A stretch of DNA of 64,000 bases, from NCBI GenBank assembly GCA_030544235.1, contig CM060484.1, positions 12,233,531 through 12,297,530 on the forward strand, written 5' to 3'. Of the stretch, positions 1 to 14,944 are shown in pieces (positions within the stretch are counted from its first letter, which is position 1; each line of letters opens with the position of its first letter). A program made the position numbers and the translations under genes. Under the pieces are notes generated by a model. That model did not search any database. It had not been told where the DNA came from and was given only the letters and a program-made list of their open reading frames with translations. Source of the stretch: Lepturacanthus savala. Its lineage: Eukaryota; Chordata; Actinopteri; Scombriformes; Trichiuridae.

Positions 1-1846
<1,846 letters not shown>

Positions 1847-1962
1847 CAGCTGAAGCTTGTCAAAAGCTTGATGACAAGCCAATAATTAGAATCAGGTGTT
1901 TGAGTGGGGTGATAGCTAAAACATACAGGGCAGGAGGTCTCCAGGAACAGGATTGGGCACCC
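1847..1962. mobile_element. half of a foldback hAT-like MITE
   Basis: The sequence runs from GCAGCTGAAGCTTGTCAA through AATAATTAGAATCAGGTGT to AAAACATACAGGGCAGGAG. It matches the right half of the complete copy at 36500-36661, where the same words precede AAAACATGCAGGGCAGT. The left terminal inverted repeat is absent, so this is a truncated copy. Assignment of the family to hAT is from memory of similar fish MITEs and is tentative. Confidence 0.6.
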
Positions 1963-2998
1963 TTGCCATAGAGGGTGCTGGAGGGGGGCCCCATCCAGCC
2001 TTATAGGCAGTGCTGGGGAGGGAGGCAGCCAGGAGGCAGCCAGTGGAATGCTTTTTGCATTCAAACGGCTTGGTGTCGCACTGTGTACTTGGGGACAAAG
2101 GATTCCGCCATCTAGGATGTCAGCACAGTATGGCTGAATCTGGCCCTGAATCTGGACTTCATCGGTGTTGAATCCATTCTGTCATTCCTTTCGAATTCCT
2201 AAGCCCTTCGTAGTGGATGTTCTTGTACAGGTCTGGTGAACTGGTCTTCCTTTCAGAATATGAAGGGAACTCAGGGTTTATTCCTTCCCAGGTGTCAGTG
2301 CCGCATTTGGATGAGGTTTGTGTTTTTCTTTTTTTGGAGTCGTTCAAAGCAGTGCGAGGTATGTTTGGAAATTGACCTCAAGCTCTCTCCAACCTTCCCC
2401 GCCTCATCTGCTTTCTCTAACACCTCCTTACTGTACTGCCTTTTCTCGCTTAACATCATCCTTGATTTGCTTTGCTGCCTTTTTAGACAGTAGTACTGTG
2501 AGAAAGCTAAATTAAATCTACATTTTACGCTTGCTGTCTCCCTCCAAATCTGCAGTCTGGCTTGAATCCCTGCCTGGCCACCATTGCTAAGTGTGGTGCG
2601 CATTCCTAGCATACTTACTGAAATTTTCTCAGCAACAATGGCGAGATGTGTGTTTCTCTCGGCCAGAGATGAATGAGGGAGAAAAGATGATGACACATAA
2701 ATATTTTATTCATAACCTGGAAGTATTTATTCAGTGATCAGCAGCAAAAGGTCGTGTGTATAAAACCTTGTTGCTATATAGAACATATTTTATCTATACT
2801 ATGTCTTTTATTAAACCTAATCAATTAAGCATGAAGCACTAAAATCAAGCAAAATTTGAATACCCTGTAATGAGTTATGGCAATGGAGCCTTAACTCTCA
2901 CTTACCCCAAGTAGTGGACTAGGCAACATTGATACTCTCTTCTGAGACTTCAGCATAACACAAGAACAGAACACACACAGTATAGTGAGAAGATCTGA
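1963..2998. other. unassigned DNA
   Basis: No recognised feature. A 133-codon minus-strand frame (2295-2696) has no motif I recognise and ends in a low-complexity lysine run. It is not supported as a gene. Confidence 0.4.
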
Positions 2999-3385
2999 TT
3001 TAAAGGGGCCCCATTTAGCTTTTTTCCCCAGAATTTTCATGGTCTATTTATAAAGATTAGGAAACTTTTATGGTCCAATAGCAACTAGTTAGACCTGTAG
3101 CAGCGATGTAGTCTGCCTTCTCATACATTAATTCTGAAAAACCCTGTCTCCTCCCCCTCCCCTCCCTATGGAAACACCCACCCATTGTGATTGGCCTGGC
3201 ACTGACGGAAACGTCACGCCCCTCAGAGAGCTGGAATTGATTGGAGAAACAGAAGTGAACTACAAACACTCAGTGAGGAGGGGATGGCTACATGGATCCT
3301 ATGGATTACTATTTCATTCCTGTTCTAAATGTCTTGAGTGATTAGCCATGTTTCAGTTTTTTTTTTTTTTTTTTGCCCCTTTAAA
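2999..3385. mobile_element. TTAA-flanked MITE, copy 1 (AAAGGGGCCC family)
   Basis: The element begins TTTAAAGGGGCCCC and ends GCCCCTTTAAA, giving terminal inverted repeats of about 11 bp. TTAA at both edges is compatible with TTAA target-site choice (piggyBac-like or Kolobok-like; inference). The interior has a block of CCTCCCCCTCCCCTCCCT followed by ATTGTGATTGGCCTG, shared with the copy at 61187. There is no coding capacity, so it is non-autonomous. Confidence 0.75.
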
Positions 3386-5280
3386 CCAGTATCATTTACC
3401 AAGGTGTTTGAGGTCCATCAGTGTGCATTGACAAATGTCTCCAAAACTTTAGTTGCTGCCTGCAAACCGCAAAATGTGACATTTATCTAAGTTAATTGAC
3501 TTTTATAGCGTTTCACTGTGTTTGGTCAACGACAGCGTGGAAATGCAGAGAAACTGTAGCAGCAGACGGAGCCACCATGATACATTGATTAAACATCACA
3601 TTTAAAGCAGGGCAGCCCCAGGGTTCTCCCACTTACATTCCAGACTTTATGGCCTTTGTAATACCACTTTAATTTAATGCCAACTTCACGGCTGTACCAA
3701 AAGAAGCATAAGGAATATAATGGAAATCAGTAGGGATTTGAAGCACTAGAAAAGAATTTAAAAAGTATTCAATGAGCTTTCGATTAATCGATAAGTTGAT
3801 TTCCATATGCAATACGGCAGTAGGGGCTAAATAGCAAAAGTAAATCTATTTCTTACCACTTACCACAGGTTATAACCAATTCAGCTTGGAGAAATGGAGA
3901 AAAACAATCGATTAATTGACTGATCGACTATGAGAGGTCAGTCCAAGAATTTAAAAAAAGCTGCAGTGAAAAAAAAAAGTCAGAAAATTAAGTTATTATT
4001 CTTTGGTTTGTTGTGTGTTAAATTGCTTTTATCATTATTGTTATTTAGATTTTCACCAGGAGTTGATAGTGCAGTTACACAGACAACCACAGAGGGGCGC
4101 CGTTGCTCTGTGTGAATTCATCGGTGCAGTTTCTCTTCTCGTGGGCAGACTTTTATCATCCCTGTATGATCCAATAATACAATTAGAGGAGGGTAAATTT
4201 CACTCTACATGCAGACGAGATGACTCAGTGTTTTTTTTTTTCCCCAAATACCAGCAGGTCATGCGTGAAAGTTCAACTTGAGATGATTTAGAGTCTGTGA
4301 AACATCTGACACAGCCCAGTTTTTTTTTTTTTTTGAACAGACTCCAAACTGCAGCTCAACCTAAAAACTGGTCCAAACCTTTTTCTGGCTGGTTGAGCAT
4401 GAACCATTGAAAGGCTGAGCCTGAACCTACGTCTGAACTGTTTTGTCATGTGTTTTTATCATGTGTCTGGATGGATTTGAGTAGATTTTTCTTTAGCTGT
4501 TCCCACTTTTACTTTTAAGGTAAAGATACAAGAAATTAAAAAGAGACAAACTAAGAAAAATTGGAAGAATGCACCCACCCCATCTGAAATCACTGAAGCA
4601 GTAACGCGATACTTTATTGAATTGAGACTCAACCAGGACATAGACGGATTCACACACCTTCATATCATATCAAAGGAACAAGTCGCCTTTCATGGACATT
4701 TGACTCTAAAGATGAAATCTCCCAGTGAACAGATTGCGTCATTAGGCTGAAACCAGAGATTTTTCAGAGAGTTAGAAGGGAGGAGAAGGTTTACGCAGAC
4801 GAAAATAAAAAGAAATGATCTCGCCCGAGGTCCGCGAAGGAGCTTTAGTTGTAAAGATTCTGTTTTCTGCTCACCTTGAGTTTTTTTTTTTTTTTTTTTT
4901 TTCCAATAAAACAGTCAAAACCAGGTGTAACACGAGTTCTGAACAGTTCTCTGCAGAATATATGGCCCGAAGAAACACGGATACTCGAAAGTCTGAAACT
5001 CTTTTATATGTGCATGCAGAAGAGAGTCCACCTGTGTCTCCACCTGTTCGTCCACCTGTCTGCGTCTCCGTGTGTCGGCAAGTAAATCGTCAGTCGGGGC
5101 CCCCGGACCTGCATGCAGATCAAGTTTTGAGCGCATTTGAAAAAAATGCGCTCGAAACATTTGAAAAAAAAAGGTACATTTTCCTCTCCCTGAGGTCAGC
5201 AGTGTTCAAACCTCAACACGCACTTACACTCTCACACACACACACACGCTCATCATTATTATTATCCAATAAATAATTAA
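3386..5280. other. unassigned DNA with T-rich runs
   Basis: Nothing gene-like is visible. It contains homopolymer T runs near 4321 and 4880 and CGATTAATCGATAAG-type words near 3780 and 3905 that recur in many fish repeats. A short hairpin at 5129-5153 is listed separately. Confidence 0.4.
5129..5153. repeat. short-spacer inverted repeat, 10-bp arms
   Basis: GAGCGCATTT (5129-5138) is separated by GAAAA from its exact reverse complement AAATGCGCTC (5144-5153). It is not followed by a T run, so a Pol III or intrinsic terminator reading is not supported. Confidence 0.85.
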
Positions 5281-5812
5281 TTCAGTTGTGTTAGATGTCT
5301 CCTCTCTCCTCTATCTTCCTCCTCCTCTGGGCATGGAGGATTATCGGAGGCAGAATTTGGAGGGCACGATGGAGAACGTGCGCCAAGTCGTCTAAATGGA
5401 AATGTTGCAACATCAGCTGTTGTATAGAGGTCCTCTTTTTGGGCTGCCAACGACTCGGGTCGCCTTGGCGACGTGGCGCAGACTGATTGTTCACCTCTTG
5501 GACTTTTTTTTTTCCTGGTCGGGGCACAACTCTGGATCTCCGGCCAGTTGGAGGAGGAAGGATTCCAGAGGGTCTCGCGGACATTGCCTCTCGAGTAACA
5601 CTCATCCCGCAGCTGGCTGCTCATCTGGGGGCTACAGGGAGATGTCTGAGGAGATGGATCTTACAGGGCCTGGCAACCTGATGCCCACTATGGCTGGTCC
5701 ATGCACCAATGATGAACCAACGTCACTGGTTACTGAGCCAAGAGAAGCTAGCCACACATCATCTCTCCACCGGATCTTCCCATCCGAAGTTATGTGGCCC
5801 CCCCTGCAGGTA
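5281..5812 (+). other. GC-richer block with overlapping open frames, function unknown
   Basis: This 530-bp stretch is richer in G+C and CpG than its surroundings and keeps frames of 63-146 codons open on both strands. The longest plus frame starts at ATG 5396, directly after an in-frame TAA, and runs to 5836. If it were spliced, the sequence CCCCTGCAG|GTAGTTAG at 5811/5812 could act as a donor. I recognise no domain in any of the conceptual proteins. It may be a remnant of a retroelement or an untranslated exon; neither is demonstrated. Confidence 0.25.
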
Positions 5813-5906
5813 GTTAGTCTTTTTTTTTTAATGTGAGAGCATGTTTTATAACATCAAGAACTGCTCTTATTTTGAAGTGTATTTTTATTAATCAAGTAAT
5901 ACGTTA

Positions 5907-6236
5907 TGGGCGACACGGTGGCGCAGGGGTTAGCGCTGTTGCCTCACAGCAAGAAGGTCGCAGGTTCAAGACCTCCTTGGTGCTGGGTCTGGGACCTTTC
6001 TGTGTGGAGTTTGCATGTTCTCCCCGTGTCTGCGTGGGTTTTCACCAGGTACTCCGGCTTCCTCCCACAGTCCAAAAACATGCTGAGGTTAATTGGCAAC
6101 TCTAAATTGCCCGTAGGTGTGAGTGAATGGTGTGTGTGCCACGATTGGCTGGCGACCATCTGGGGTGTATCCCTGCCTCTCGCCATAACATGCTGAGATA
6201 GGCTCTAGCAGACCCCTGCGACCCTAATGAGGAATG
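5907..6236 (+). mobile_element. tRNA-derived SINE, copy 1, full-length with target-site duplication
   Basis: The head GGCGCAGGGGTTAGCGCTG resembles a Pol III A box. GGTTCAAGACC, about 35 bp further on, matches the B-box consensus GGTTCRANNCC. The body contains TTTCTGTGTGGAGTTTGCAT and CTCTAAATTGCCCGTAGGTG, shared by all copies in the window. The copy is flanked by AAGTAATACGTTA (5894-5906) and AAGTAATACATTA (6237-6249), a 13-bp direct repeat with one mismatch. That is the expected footprint of LINE-mediated insertion. It lies inside a hAT remnant, so it is the younger insertion. Confidence 0.92.
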
Positions 6237-6430
6237 AAGTAATACATTACTGTAATACATTGATTTTTGCTGTGACGCAGTAATGTAAGGCATTACAGGA
6301 AAGAAAATGGTAACAAAAATATCAGTAACGTCCATTATAACGTGTTTTTAACCTGGATTAAAGCAGTTGTTTTTATGGAAAATGTCAGATAGCACATTCT
6401 CCAGATGGACGCGCTCATTACTTTACGTTT

Positions 6431-6655
6431 GTGAAACATGTGAACATGAAAGACATTGCAGTCAAATGCACTTTGTGTGCTACAGCTAAAGAACCACAAA
6501 ACAGCCAAAAATTAAGGTTCTCCTGCTCTGAGATCCTCCAACCTCAAGAGGTTCGGAGATTTGTGTCGGAGTGTGTTGTTGAAGACATGAGAACCACTTC
6601 CAACAGTGGAATCAGCAGCTCTTTTAAAAAATTGTCAGCAAGATCCTTGTTGTGA
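6431..6655 (+). pseudogene. hAT transposase remnant (BED finger piece joined to a later region)
   Basis: The 74-codon frame includes VKCTLCATAKE, matching the first Cys pair (C-x2-C) of a BED zinc finger. The expected distal His pair is missing. About 35 residues later it reads SECVVEDMRTTSNSGISSSF, which resembles the hAT transposase segment after the BED domain (VVEDM...STVES..F). The catalytic DDE and C-terminal dimerisation regions are absent. What is seen is a deleted, non-functional remnant; the family assignment is from knowledge of hAT/ZBED proteins. Confidence 0.55.
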
Positions 6656-6914
6656 CTAACAGAAATAATGAAAAGGTGATCTATATTTAGATCGACAAAT
6701 CCATATTTCACGTTATTTTGGTGAAAGTAAGTTAAAAGTAAGGCAATAGTAATATTGTAATGTAACAAATTGCATTGAAATGACAATAACAAGTAATAAA
6801 TAATGCATTACATTTTTGAAGAAACTTGCTCAACACTATATAATACAGACAAGTAAAGTTGATTTCTGTTAAAAAAAAAAAAAGTCCACATGCTATTGTA
6901 AGTTTCCTAAGGCT

Positions 6915-7425
<511 letters not shown>

Positions 7426-7461
7426 AAATCACTTGTACGATTCTGTTCGTACAAGTGGTTT
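7426..7461. repeat. short-spacer inverted repeat, 15-bp arms with one mismatch
   Basis: AAATCACTTGTACGA (7426-7440), spacer TTCTGT, then TCGTACAAGTGGTTT (7447-7461). Fourteen of 15 arm positions pair, and the inner 11 are perfect. Confidence 0.9.
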
Positions 7462-7589
7462 TCTGCATGACGCCCATTGTTCTTGTTTTTTTCTTGTTAT
7501 TTTTCTTTTTCAATTGCCAGTGAGATATTTGTGTAGCTCTGGTCCTTTGTCTGTATATCTTTTATAGTACTTAATAAAGGGCTTTGTAA

Positions 7590-8163
7590 AATCCCCAACT
7601 CTCTCCTTTCCTTATTTCCTCTCCTCCTCAACTCTCTTCATGTTTGCTAATCTTGTTTGCTCTCCCCACCTTTTGTTTCCTCTTCGTTTTTCCTCTCCTA
7701 CTCTCCTCCGCCTCTTCTCTTGTTTCCTTTCCTCCCCTCATCTCCTCGTTTTCATCTCCTCTCCTAGCCTCTTGTTTCCTTTTCTGTACTCATCTTGCGC
7801 CTCCTTCTCTCATTTCCTCTCCTCTTATTTCTCCTCTTTTCATTTCCTCTCCCCTCTCCCCTCATCCTGCTTCCTCTCCTCTCATCTCCTCGTTTTCGTC
7901 TCCTCTCCTAGCTCCTTCCTTCCTCTCCTCCCCTCCTCATCTTGTGCCTCCTCCTCTCATTTCTTCCCCTCTTGTCTCCTCTCCTCTTATTTCCTCTCCT
8001 CTCGTTTCCTTTCCTCCCCCCATCTCCTCTCCTAGCCTCTTGTTTCTTCTCCTCCTCTACTCATCGCGTGCCTCCTCCTCTCATTTCCTCTCCTCTTATT
8101 TCCCCTCTTCTCATTTCCTCTCCTCTCCTCTCGTTTCCTCTCCTCTTCTCTTTCTCTCCGGTT
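7590..8163 (+). repeat. polypyrimidine (CCTCT/TTTCC)n minisatellite
   Basis: About 570 bp is almost purely C and T on the plus strand. It is built from degenerate units such as CTCCTCTCATTTCCTCTC that recur many times with CTTATT and CTCGTT variants. Strand asymmetry of this kind can form triplex H-DNA. Three long serine/proline/leucine-rich open frames across it are artefacts of the repeat. Confidence 0.92.
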
Positions 8164-8283
8164 GACAGGAATGGGAGTCGACGAGTGCTGATGCTGTGAT
8201 GTAGATGGATGTTGGCAGGTATGTGGCATCTCTGTCTCTCTACACGGCTCTGATTGCTTACAGTGACTGGTCCTCTGCCACAA

Positions 8284-8306
8284 TGTGTGTGTGTGTGTGT
8301 GTGTGT
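8284..8306. repeat. (GT)n microsatellite, 23 bp
   Basis: Short perfect GT run. Confidence 0.95.
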
Positions 8307-8403
8307 TAGTCTTTAACCCTGACTCTCTGCAGTCAATGTTAAGCAGGGGGCTCATATGTTATTTATGGCACACTGACAAACCTGAAGACAAAAAGTAACA
8401 TGC

Positions 8404-9785
<1,382 letters not shown>

Positions 9786-10241
9786 GAAGCAGTTTCATGT
9801 TAACAATCTGCGTTTCTCTAAGGCAGTTCAGGCTTGCTACCCAAGCTAACGCTAAGGTTAGCTCAGCCTTTTACTCTGATAGCTTAATTTCCAGATGGTC
9901 GACTACTAAAATCGGTCCCCAGGTTAAAGATAGTTAAGAAATGACCAAGATGTGAAAAAGGTCTATCATACGAATGTGATGAATCAGGAAATAAAAGGTA
10001 AATTTATAACAAAACACTGATATGTGCAAAAATTTGATATTTATAGACACAGTAACTTAATTTGATTAAATCTCAAATTTAGATGATGAATTTATAAGAA
10101 CAAAACACAAGAAAACAACAAGAACATTTTCCAAACTGTTGGAAATGTTTGGGATAATGAAAGTACACAACTCAATACAAAAGACTGAAAGAAGCAGATT
10201 CACGTTAACAATCTGTTTCTCTGAGGTAGTTCTGGATGCTA

Positions 10242-10242
<1 letters not shown>
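9786..10242. repeat. pair of about 55-bp direct repeats 400 bp apart
   Basis: GAAGCAGTTTCATGTTAACA...TTTCTCTAAGGCAGTTC (9786-9841) is repeated as GAAGCAGATTCACGTTAACA...TTTCTCTGAGGTAGTTC (10191-10242) with a few substitutions and a 2-bp indel. The second copy abuts a (CA)n array. Confidence 0.75.
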
Positions 10243-10339
<97 letters not shown>

Positions 10340-10343
10340 GCAC
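10243..10343. repeat. (CA)n microsatellite, about 100 bp
   Basis: Near-perfect CA array ending in CACGCACGCAC. Confidence 0.98.
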
Positions 10344-10852
10344 AGAATACCATTGCCTCCTAGAGAGAAAGGAACACAATTGTACTAAATATTGATAGAA
10401 TAGTTAGTAATTGAGTTGGTAATGAGATATTAACAATGTATGTTAGGATTTCTGAGGTTTCTGACTTTTTCAGATCTTTTTGATAATTAAACATGCACTG
10501 GGCCAAAATGACAGAACACCATTGCTGTTCCTGAGAAATTAACATAACAGGAAGGTTAAGATCTATATGTTCAACATCAGATTAAAAATAATTAGTAAAC
10601 CACCAATATGTGGAAAAGTGTATTGAAAAAATGTAGTGTATATTTTCTCTTAATTTTGAATAACAACAATAAAAAATAAAACAAGATTAAGCTGTCTAAA
10701 ATAAAGAAAGACACCTTGAAATGAGAAAAACTCTCTGCCAATGAAATAAGATTATTACACTCAATATTGGATTAATTGTACCAATAACAAGATGTTTTTA
10801 CCTGATGAGACTTTGTTTTTTGAAATCCCTGAGCTGATGGAGTGAAGAACAG
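10344..10852. other. unassigned AT-rich DNA
   Basis: No gene or recognised repeat is visible. Confidence 0.4.
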
Positions 10853-11272
10853 TTAAAGACTATTTAAAGGTCTCAGTAGTGAGGGAGAAATAGATGTTGG
10901 GAGGAAGAGAATCTCATAATTGTGGAGCAGTGATAGAAAAAAGGCCCTGTCACCATAGCACTTTGTCCTGGATCTCAGAAGACACAAGTCTTTGGTCCCG
11001 TAATTGCAGTTGTCTGGCAGTATGATATGGCGACAGTAGTTCCGCCATTTAACACCTTTTGTACACAAACAAAAGTATTTTAAAATCAATTCTGTAGCTG
11101 ACAGGCGACCAGTATATGGAGGCGAAAATGGGACCTCTTTTTCTGACCCTGTCACAACTTTTGCTGCTGCATTTTGTACTAGTTGGAGATGGTACAAAAT
11201 GCAGAAGCAAGAGTTTTGACCTTTTTGGATTAAAACCAACGATACACATTGGTTTATTGTATCTTCTAACAA
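10853..11272 (-). pseudogene. L2/CR1-type LINE, C-terminal part of the reverse-transcriptase protein, frameshifted
   Basis: Reading the minus strand, three characteristic segments appear in the right order but in different frames. First is LQLVQNAAAKVVTGSEKE, the family's LQLVQNAAARLLT block. Next is YWSPVSYRIDFKILLFVYK, the LHWLPV..RI.FKILLFVYK block. Last is RSRTKCYGDRAFFLSLLHNY, the P.TR...YGDRAFSVAAP.LWN block. These are the post-RT C-terminal motifs of fish L2/Maui-like LINEs, known from the family. Frameshifts between the blocks make it a dead fragment. No 5' part is present. Confidence 0.85.
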
Positions 11273-11344
11273 ATGTTGTTTATATCCAAAGCCTGATATT
11301 CATTTGTGCCAGAGCACTATTGTTCAAAAACTAAAAATTGACTA

Positions 11345-11480
11345 CCAAGTCAATTTAATTTTATTGGTAAAGCCTAAAATCACAAATCACAGATTGGGCT
11401 CAAAGGGCTTTACAATTTGTCTTAGACCCTCACATCAGTGTACAATGAAAAATTCACAAAAAAACCCCTCTTTAGACTAA
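11345..11480 (+). repeat. dispersed fish repeat (CAATTT..TTTATTGG..AAATCAC type)
   Basis: TCAATTTAATTTTATTGGTA is followed by AAATCACAAATCACAG and TCAAAGGGCTTTACAATTTG. This resembles an abundant teleost repeat with CAATTTTATTTATATAGC..AAATCACAA..AAGGGGCTTTACA. It lies just beyond the LINE fragment and might belong to the same insertion. Recognition is from memory. Confidence 0.5.
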
Positions 11481-12317
<837 letters not shown>

Positions 12318-12412
12318 TCTACTCACAATACGAATAAGAACAAAAATACAAAATAATGCCAGATTGATCCTTTAAATGTCACACATTTATAATACAGTTT
12401 CACGACAGGTTT

Positions 12413-12430
12413 CATCTTTTATAAAAGATG
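12413..12430. repeat. 18-bp perfect palindrome
   Basis: CATCTTTTATAAAAGATG is exactly self-complementary with no spacer. Confidence 0.8.
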
Positions 12431-14576
12431 CCTTTTTTTCTGATTTCATTTCTTCTAATACTAAATAAGACAAATTTAGTTTAACAAGGTATTGATTGCA
12501 TTGGGTGACATTTTATTACTTATAAAACCTCATCATTTCGTGGCAACAGCTGATCTGTGAGCTCTCATGACCCGGGACGACAAAATATGAAGCGTTCGCC
12601 GCAGTTCCATTGAAGAAGGAAACAATAGAACAAATTCAATCAAAAGGAAAAGATGCGGCTTCGGGGAGAAAACTTAGTTTGAACTGTGATCCTACAGTGT
12701 GTGTATGGGATGTATTTAAATGGACTGCTCTGAAACCACCGTGATGATCTTCAGGAGAATCTCTTCGTCTCATTCGTGATAAATGTTTGTGGCTGCGGGT
12801 CAGGAGCGTTTTCTACTGGGATTGCATTATTCATTCTTGTTTATTTATCTGTGTGTATGTGTGTGTGTGTGTGTCTTATCTCTGTGAATGTGTGCAACAT
12901 ATGTGGCTGCATATTTTCTGTGTGCATTCATTTTCATTTTCCAATTCGGTATCACAATTAGTTATCTGTGGCATTATAATTCCAATGGAGCACTGTGTGT
13001 GTGTGTATGTGTGTGTGTGTGAGTTTGCGCATGTATGTGCATGTCAATAAGCAGTCTAAAGGGTAGATAACATATTACCCACCACATAACACACAATACA
13101 GTCCAGCAGAAATATTAATTACAAAATTAAATATTTTACATTGAAATATCAATTTTAATATATTTACATTGAAATATTTCATCTTTAAAATGAAATAAGC
13201 TTTTTAAAATGGTTAGTTTTAGCACAGAAAGCACTTGGTCAGGTTTATTGTTGTTTATTCATGTAAAATATTTCTTTTTACAACAATTATAACTCATCCT
13301 AAACTGTTATTTTGAAACTACAACCATATTAAGATATGTTCTCATCAATTACTATAAGTATCCTCTATTAATGATGTGTTCACGTCTATAACATCAGCTG
13401 ACTGATAAACTATTGCTGATTAACATATGAGAAACTGAGAAGGTCAAAGGTCAAATTCCATTATTAATGAGCCGGTGACCTGAATAAGGCTGAACTCGGA
13501 GTAAAAACAACTCCGATGACATGAGTGGAAATAATGAAGCTCTCAGGAAGCAGAAGTGGTTGCTCCACAGGAATGGTTCTCATCACAGTTTCATGATTCT
13601 CAGAAGCATACATTTAATTTAAAGATGATGTTCTCTTTTCTCTCCCAGAGGTTCCACTGTAGAATCAGCGCATTAAGATTATGGGCTGCTCCGTTGGTTT
13701 CATGTGAAAAATATGTCATTTGCAAATGTATGTACTTTTTTTTTTTACCATCAAAGAGAATTTTTTTTTTGCATTCTGTGCAAAACTGGATTTATAAGTA
13801 GATCTGGAGCTTAAACGAAGCATCAGCAATCTAAATTAGTCATATTCACGTGTTAAATTACGTTAAAAAAGCATGTTTTTCATCATCGCTCCCTCCTAAC
13901 TAGAACAAATCAAATCCTTCTAGCTTTAAGTCGAAAACAAAAACAATAGCTACAAGGCAAAAGTAATAAGATCATATAGTGCCTTTGTATCTGCGTTTTG
14001 CTTCCTGTAGGAAGGGTTAGGCACAGATTGTTTCAAAGCTTTGTTGCCATGATAATCGAATGGTAAAATATGTACTTGGATATTCATACATATAAATGTG
14101 ATTCCACACCAGTGGTCTGATAGGATCAAGGGGTGAGAAGAGAGAGAGATGGAAAGAAGATAAAGGAAGTGTGTGAGAGCGAGTCACAGTGCAGGTGCCT
14201 GAATCAAAGCTCTGAAGCCCAAAAAGAAGCTTCTTGAAAAACATGACACTTTTTTCCTCTTTTATGATCTCTTTTAACGATGTGATGTTACGTCTCTACG
14301 TATCTACTTAATCTACTGATTCATCTGTTTTTATTCCAATTGACAAACTCCTGATGCTGAAAATAAAGGAAAAACAATGTCGAAATATCAGATCTGTGTG
14401 AAAGCAACAGGGAGCCTGTAATGTTCTTCAAATCAACGCATGAATCTAAAAGAAATGTCATATTGTCATCAAGTTTCCCATCATTTGAGCCAGGACTGAC
14501 TTCATTTCCTTGAGTCCGATCAATCGGTCAAATCCGTCTTCTACGTCTGAAATGTTCAATGGCACCAACAGGGTTT
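12431..14576. other. unassigned DNA with two short GT runs
   Basis: No gene is recognised. Interrupted GT microsatellites lie at 12850-12873 and 12992-13021. Locally repeated TTTACATTGAAATAT words occur near 13135-13180, and poly-T runs near 13740. Confidence 0.4.
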
Positions 14577-14944
14577 GTCAGTCAGTCATTTTCTATACCT
14601 GCTTATTCCTCATTAGGGTCGCAGGGGTCTGCTGGAGCCTATCCCAGCGCTTTACGGCGAGAGGCAGGGATACACCCCAGATGGTCGCCAGCCAATCGTG
14701 GGGCACACACACCATTCACACACACACTCACACCTACGGGCAATTTAGAGTCTCCAATTAACCTGAGCATGTTTTTGGACTGTGGGAGGAAGCCGGAGTA
14801 CCCGGTGAAAACCCACGCAGACACGGGGAGAACATGCAAACTCCACACAGAAAGGTCCCAGACCCAGGACCAAGGAGGTCTTGAACCTGCGACCTTCTTG
14901 CTGTGAGGCAACAGCACTAACCCCTGCGCCACCATGTCGCCCCC
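14577..14944 (-). mobile_element. tRNA-derived SINE, copy 2, near full-length
   Basis: This is the reverse-strand version of the SINE at 5907. It ends at the right with GGTTAGTGCTGTTGCCTCAC read on the minus strand and has a B box GGTTCAAGACC. Its 3' tail on the minus strand is AATAAGCAGGTATAGAAAAT followed by TGAC repeats, a simple-sequence tail missing from copy 1. Confidence 0.92.

Larger units (their letters stand above)
5860..6838 (+). mobile_element. internally deleted hAT-type element interrupted by a SINE
   Basis: The flanks carry the TAATACATTACTGTAATAC and GTAACG words typical of a common fish hAT-like terminal region. The right edge reads ATTTTTGAAGAAACTTGCTCAACACT, close to the family end I remember (AAGTAACTTGCCCAACACT). 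The middle (6431-6655) encodes a BED-finger-like piece of transposase. A SINE is nested at 5907-6236. The left boundary is uncertain. Confidence 0.55.

Noticed and set aside
5908..5990. Possible tRNA gene
   Set aside because: A- and B-box-like sequences are present, but no cloverleaf closes and the unit is the head of a repeated SINE.
5944..6335. Cluster of 77-96 codon ORFs on both strands, repeated at 14510-14935 and 16479-16772
   Set aside because: The conceptual proteins recur because they lie in copies of the same SINE (for example RDTPQMVASQSW). They are not a gene family.
7640..8199. 131- and 173-codon Ser/Leu/Pro-rich ORFs
   Set aside because: They are translations of a polypyrimidine minisatellite in three frames; no real protein composition or motif.
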